DNA from: Ptychodera flava
Taxonomy: Eukaryota; Hemichordata; Enteropneusta; Ptychoderidae
NCBI RefSeq assembly: GCF_041260155.1
Contig: NC_091930.1
Location: 35,386,070-35,450,069, forward strand
Length of the DNA: 64,000 nucleotides
Direction of reading: 5' to 3'
How positions within the stretch are numbered: the first letter of the stretch is position 1; every line of letters begins with the position of its first letter. The notes under the pieces were generated by a model, which saw only the letters and a program-made list of their open reading frames with translations, was not told where the DNA came from and made no database searches. Shown in pieces: positions 61,190 to 64,000 of this stretch. Both the position numbers and the translations under genes were made by a program.

Positions 61190-61905
61190 CATAAGGGTAT
61201 TTTGGGTCGAAAAGACCAAATATGATATCGATTTCACTGCCCCATGTTTCCATGGTAACCATTTCAGGGGTTGAAAATTTCAGTTTTTCTAATATTCCAT
61301 GAAAAGTTACTTTGATTGATATGAAAATTATCTAGTGGGGGAGTTCGGGTCAGAGAACACAAAAACCAGACTTATTTTAATGTTTCGAGTTGCCATGGTA
61401 ACTATTTTGGGATTGAAAATGTTACTTTTTCCCTAATTCCTATTAAAGAACGATTGATTGATGTAAAAATTTGATCATAAGGGTTTGTCTGGTTAGCACA
61501 CCAAAAAATATCACACTCATTGTAATGTGAGATGTTTCCATGGCAACCATTCAGGAGTAAAAATTACCATTTTTTTAATGATTCCATCTAAAAGCCAGGA
61601 ATCAATAGAATGTGTAATATCAAAGGGATATTTTGGGTTAGAAAGACCAAATATCCAGTGTAAAAATCCAGTAATCAACAGAAATATTATACCAAAGGGT
61701 TATTTTGGGTTAGAAAGACAAAATATGATATCCATTTTTACTGCCCTGTTTCCAAAGTAACCTATTTGCATTTTAAAATTTCAATTTTTTTCCAAATTCC
61801 ATTAAAAGTAATCCCAGTTACTATGCAAATGCTCTCCTAAGTGTATTTATCACAGCATGAACTCCATGTTAATTTTTGTTTTATGTTGCCTTGGTAAAAC
61901 ATTTT
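61190..61905. repeat. Degenerate ~155-bp tandem repeats
   Basis: Four to five units with the landmarks TTTCCATGGTAACCATTT, GGGGTTGAAAATTTCA, CTAATTCCTATTAAA and GGGTATTTTGGGT(T/C)AGAAA. Spacing is irregular at 130-180 bases. No coding content. Confidence 0.65.
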
Positions 61906-63616
61906 GGTAACCACAGTTTTTTTTATTTCAAACCATAGACCCTCGAGAGGGTCTATGCTAAAACATAATTCACTGTTTTTTATTTATTTTATGGATCTAA
62001 GTAACAACTTAGAAATTTGTTCTATAATAAAAATAATTGTAATTTCTTTGCCTTCATTCTAGGATGAATAGTAAACATAATATATATTGGGGCCATTCTG
62101 GTCAAAATTATGTTTTCCGTTAATTTTAGTGTGTTAGAATTAATATTATATAGACCAGAAATAATTTTTGAAGTATTTTTAATTTTGTTTCATGCAGTCA
62201 TCCCAAATAAGTGTTATATAGTACAGTACTAACTCATTATGCATCGAATTATGTTTATGCCTTCAAATTAATTTTATGTGCTAAAATTAATTCTACTAGT
62301 ATCTCAAATTAATTAATTTTAATTTATAATATTAATAATTAATTAATAATTATTTTTTTTCGTTAACCAGAGAAGAAAAGGCTATTTTACAAGATTCTGC
62401 CTATGAAGTGAATTTTCTAGTCTTTTGATGTGTATACTTGCACACCTTTAATACCCAAGGAAACAGGTATAATGGACGACAGTGGGACTCAAAAGTTTGT
62501 GACCTATTAACAACCCGTTTAACCCTCAGAGTTGTATGCAAATTTTAAAAGTCGCCATGACAACCTGACAACAACATGGCCTTTTCAGCACTAAGACATA
62601 ATGTAGCAGGGCTAAAAATAGGCCATGTCCCTTCTGTCGGGAGGAGGCATAATTTCTGTGTCATTGTGATTGATACATTATTATAAAATGCGACGAGAAT
62701 ACGTTTTTATTGGCCATCGTTTCCTGTTTCAAGTATGCCAGTTCAGATATTGAAACTTTGTTGCAAAGTTCCACCGCACAGCCGTTTGTCTTCGTAATTT
62801 CCAGAACAAAGTCATATTATGGCAAATTTCTGTGCCCAGCTGGGTTTGACTGCATGCATTTATCTAGCTCGTCCCAAAGTGACGGACGCATCTTTCAACC
62901 TTTCAGCTTGGTGAAAAACGCATTTATTGATTCGCCAAAGGCCTGTGGATTCGCATATTTTTGCACAAGTGCTACATGGACATAGGAAAAAGTTCGACTC
63001 ACCCTAGCCCTCTCGATTGTTGAATACAACCACGGTCCATGATGAGAGTTCTCGAATCAAAAACTGTAGTGTAGCCGTGCTCGAATACAAATATCTTCTT
63101 ATTAAATTACGTCATTGTTATACAGAGTTAGCATTCCAAAGTCTGTCACCCTGTTTAGGGCGGCATTTCCATCTGAATGATTGAACGACGTGAAACGCAA
63201 AATTCTATAGCATATGTTCCGGCATGTGTACAGTGTCAGTAGAAATACTGTATACGCTGCTGAGTTACGTAAGCTTATAAGCTTATACGCCACAAAATGG
63301 CCACAGGCGGCGTGAACTTCTGAAAGGATTTCCTAAACGTCCTACTTGGTACCTTAGACACTCACATGTGATATCCTGAAAAGTATTCTCTGCAGTAATT
63401 CCAGTTTCTGTCAAATTCCATCATTTTTAAAGCTCACAACAACACGATAGCGCGAGATCGGAGACGTTCTACTGTCACGCCACGCACTCTTCAATAAGTG
63501 ATTCCGGGTTGTGCGGGCGCGTTCGAATTTTTACTATTTTCAACTCATGGGGGCGCACTTTTTGGGGTAAAAATTTGTGGTCGGTCACTGTGCGCATAGC
63601 GAAGTTCATCGTCAAG
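61906..63616. other. AT-rich spacer, then upstream region of the SAP-domain gene
   Basis: The part to 62360 is highly AT-rich with AATTAATT runs. A 91-codon plus-strand frame at 62710 has no known domain. From about 63480 the sequence is GC-richer and probably contains the promoter of the gene at 63617. Confidence 0.45.
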
Positions 63617-64000
63617 ATGGCGTCAATCACTACAGACGACGTCAAGAAAATGAAAGTACCTGAGCTCAGAAAATTTCTCAAAAGTAGGAATGTAACTTGT
63701 GGTGAGGCGACGAAGGCACAACTTGTGGAACTTTCGGTGTTAACGCTTGAGTTGGATGTTAGGGCGATAGCCGATGATGACTATGAAAAATCACTCGGCG
63801 AACGCAGAACAGTGATTGATGGCGGTAGACAAGTTGTATTGCCTGACCCAAATGTGATCACACAATGGGAAAGCAGTCTTAAAATGATGCCAAAAATCGA
63901 TATTGCCGATGTTTTTGTTTATTTGATATCCCACTGTTGTTGGAGTACATCTCGCATGAAAAAATACAGATACGATCGGGGATATCGTCTTTATAAAGAT
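63617..64000 (+). CDS. SAP-domain protein, N-terminal part (runs off the window)
   Basis: Open for 128 codons from an ATG in good context (TCAAGATGG) to the end of the window. The start MASITTDDVKKMKVPELRKF then LKSRNVTCGEATKAQLVELS is a SAP motif, a two-helix DNA-binding module (residues about 6-42). A middle part, RQVVLPDPNVITQWESSL, and then the IDIADVFVYLISH block and a basic YRYDRGYRLYKD follow. This order resembles N-termini of invertebrate proteins that carry SAP, then SWIM zinc finger and YqaJ-type nuclease domains, but those later domains are outside the window. So SAP is seen in the sequence; the rest is inference. Confidence 0.7.
   Translation, partial: MASITTDDVKKMKVPELRKFLKSRNVTCGEATKAQLVELSVLTLELDVRAIADDDYEKSLGERRTVIDGGRQVVLPDPNVITQWESSLKMMPKIDIADVFVYLISHCCWSTSRMKKYRYDRGYRLYKD

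Overview
The window looks like nuclear DNA of an invertebrate deuterostome: hemichordate, cephalochordate or echinoderm are all possible, and I cannot decide between them. The grounds are an animal-type initiator tRNA-Met gene, GT-AG introns of 1-3 kb, intronless lineage-specific glycosyltransferase and glycine N-acyltransferase-like genes, a cytosolic sulfotransferase, a pentraxin-domain secreted protein, AT-rich spacers, and many microsatellites and small inverted-repeat transposons. There is no operon structure and nothing prokaryotic.

Layout. 1.8-7.8 kb: two minus-strand, intronless beta-1,4-N-acetylgalactosaminyltransferase (GT12) paralogues in tandem. 10.9-11.7 kb: a minus-strand, intronless glycine N-acyltransferase-like gene, followed by long microsatellites. 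13.6-15.7 kb: nested inverted-repeat elements and a tRNA-derived SINE-like stretch. 16.5 kb: initiator tRNA-Met (minus). 18.8-20.45 kb: a roughly 145-bp tandem array ending in a hairpin. 21.6-56.5 kb: a cytosolic sulfotransferase (SULT) locus. One complete six-exon gene (41256-48455, 305 aa predicted) is preceded by a second copy of its promoter region, exon 1 and exon 2 (copy A, about 21.55-32.98 kb). It is followed by a tandem duplication of its last exon plus about 3.5 kb of downstream DNA, whose exon copy is dead. Copy A carries two large insertions that copy B lacks: a 4.3-kb foldback element and a pair of about 970-bp hairpin-bearing units. Between the 5' copies (33-38.7 kb) lie several small inverted-repeat elements, a RecQ-like helicase first exon and overlapping or neighbouring exon candidates. 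58.2-59.7 kb: a signal peptide exon plus a pentraxin-domain exon. 63.6 kb to the end: the start of a SAP-domain protein that runs off the window.

The genes do not form an obvious pathway. Two (B4GALNT and SULT families) modify glycans or small molecules, and GLYAT and SULT are both conjugating (phase II) families, but adjacency alone does not show co-function. The main interest is architectural: the partially duplicated SULT gene, where exon 2 of the two copies differs at 3 of 257 bases (all synonymous) while the surrounding introns are much more diverged and carry different insertions. That suggests copy A is still selected or is homogenised by conversion. Four apparent one-base deletions in three otherwise well-conserved single-exon genes suggest either residual assembly indels or recent decay.
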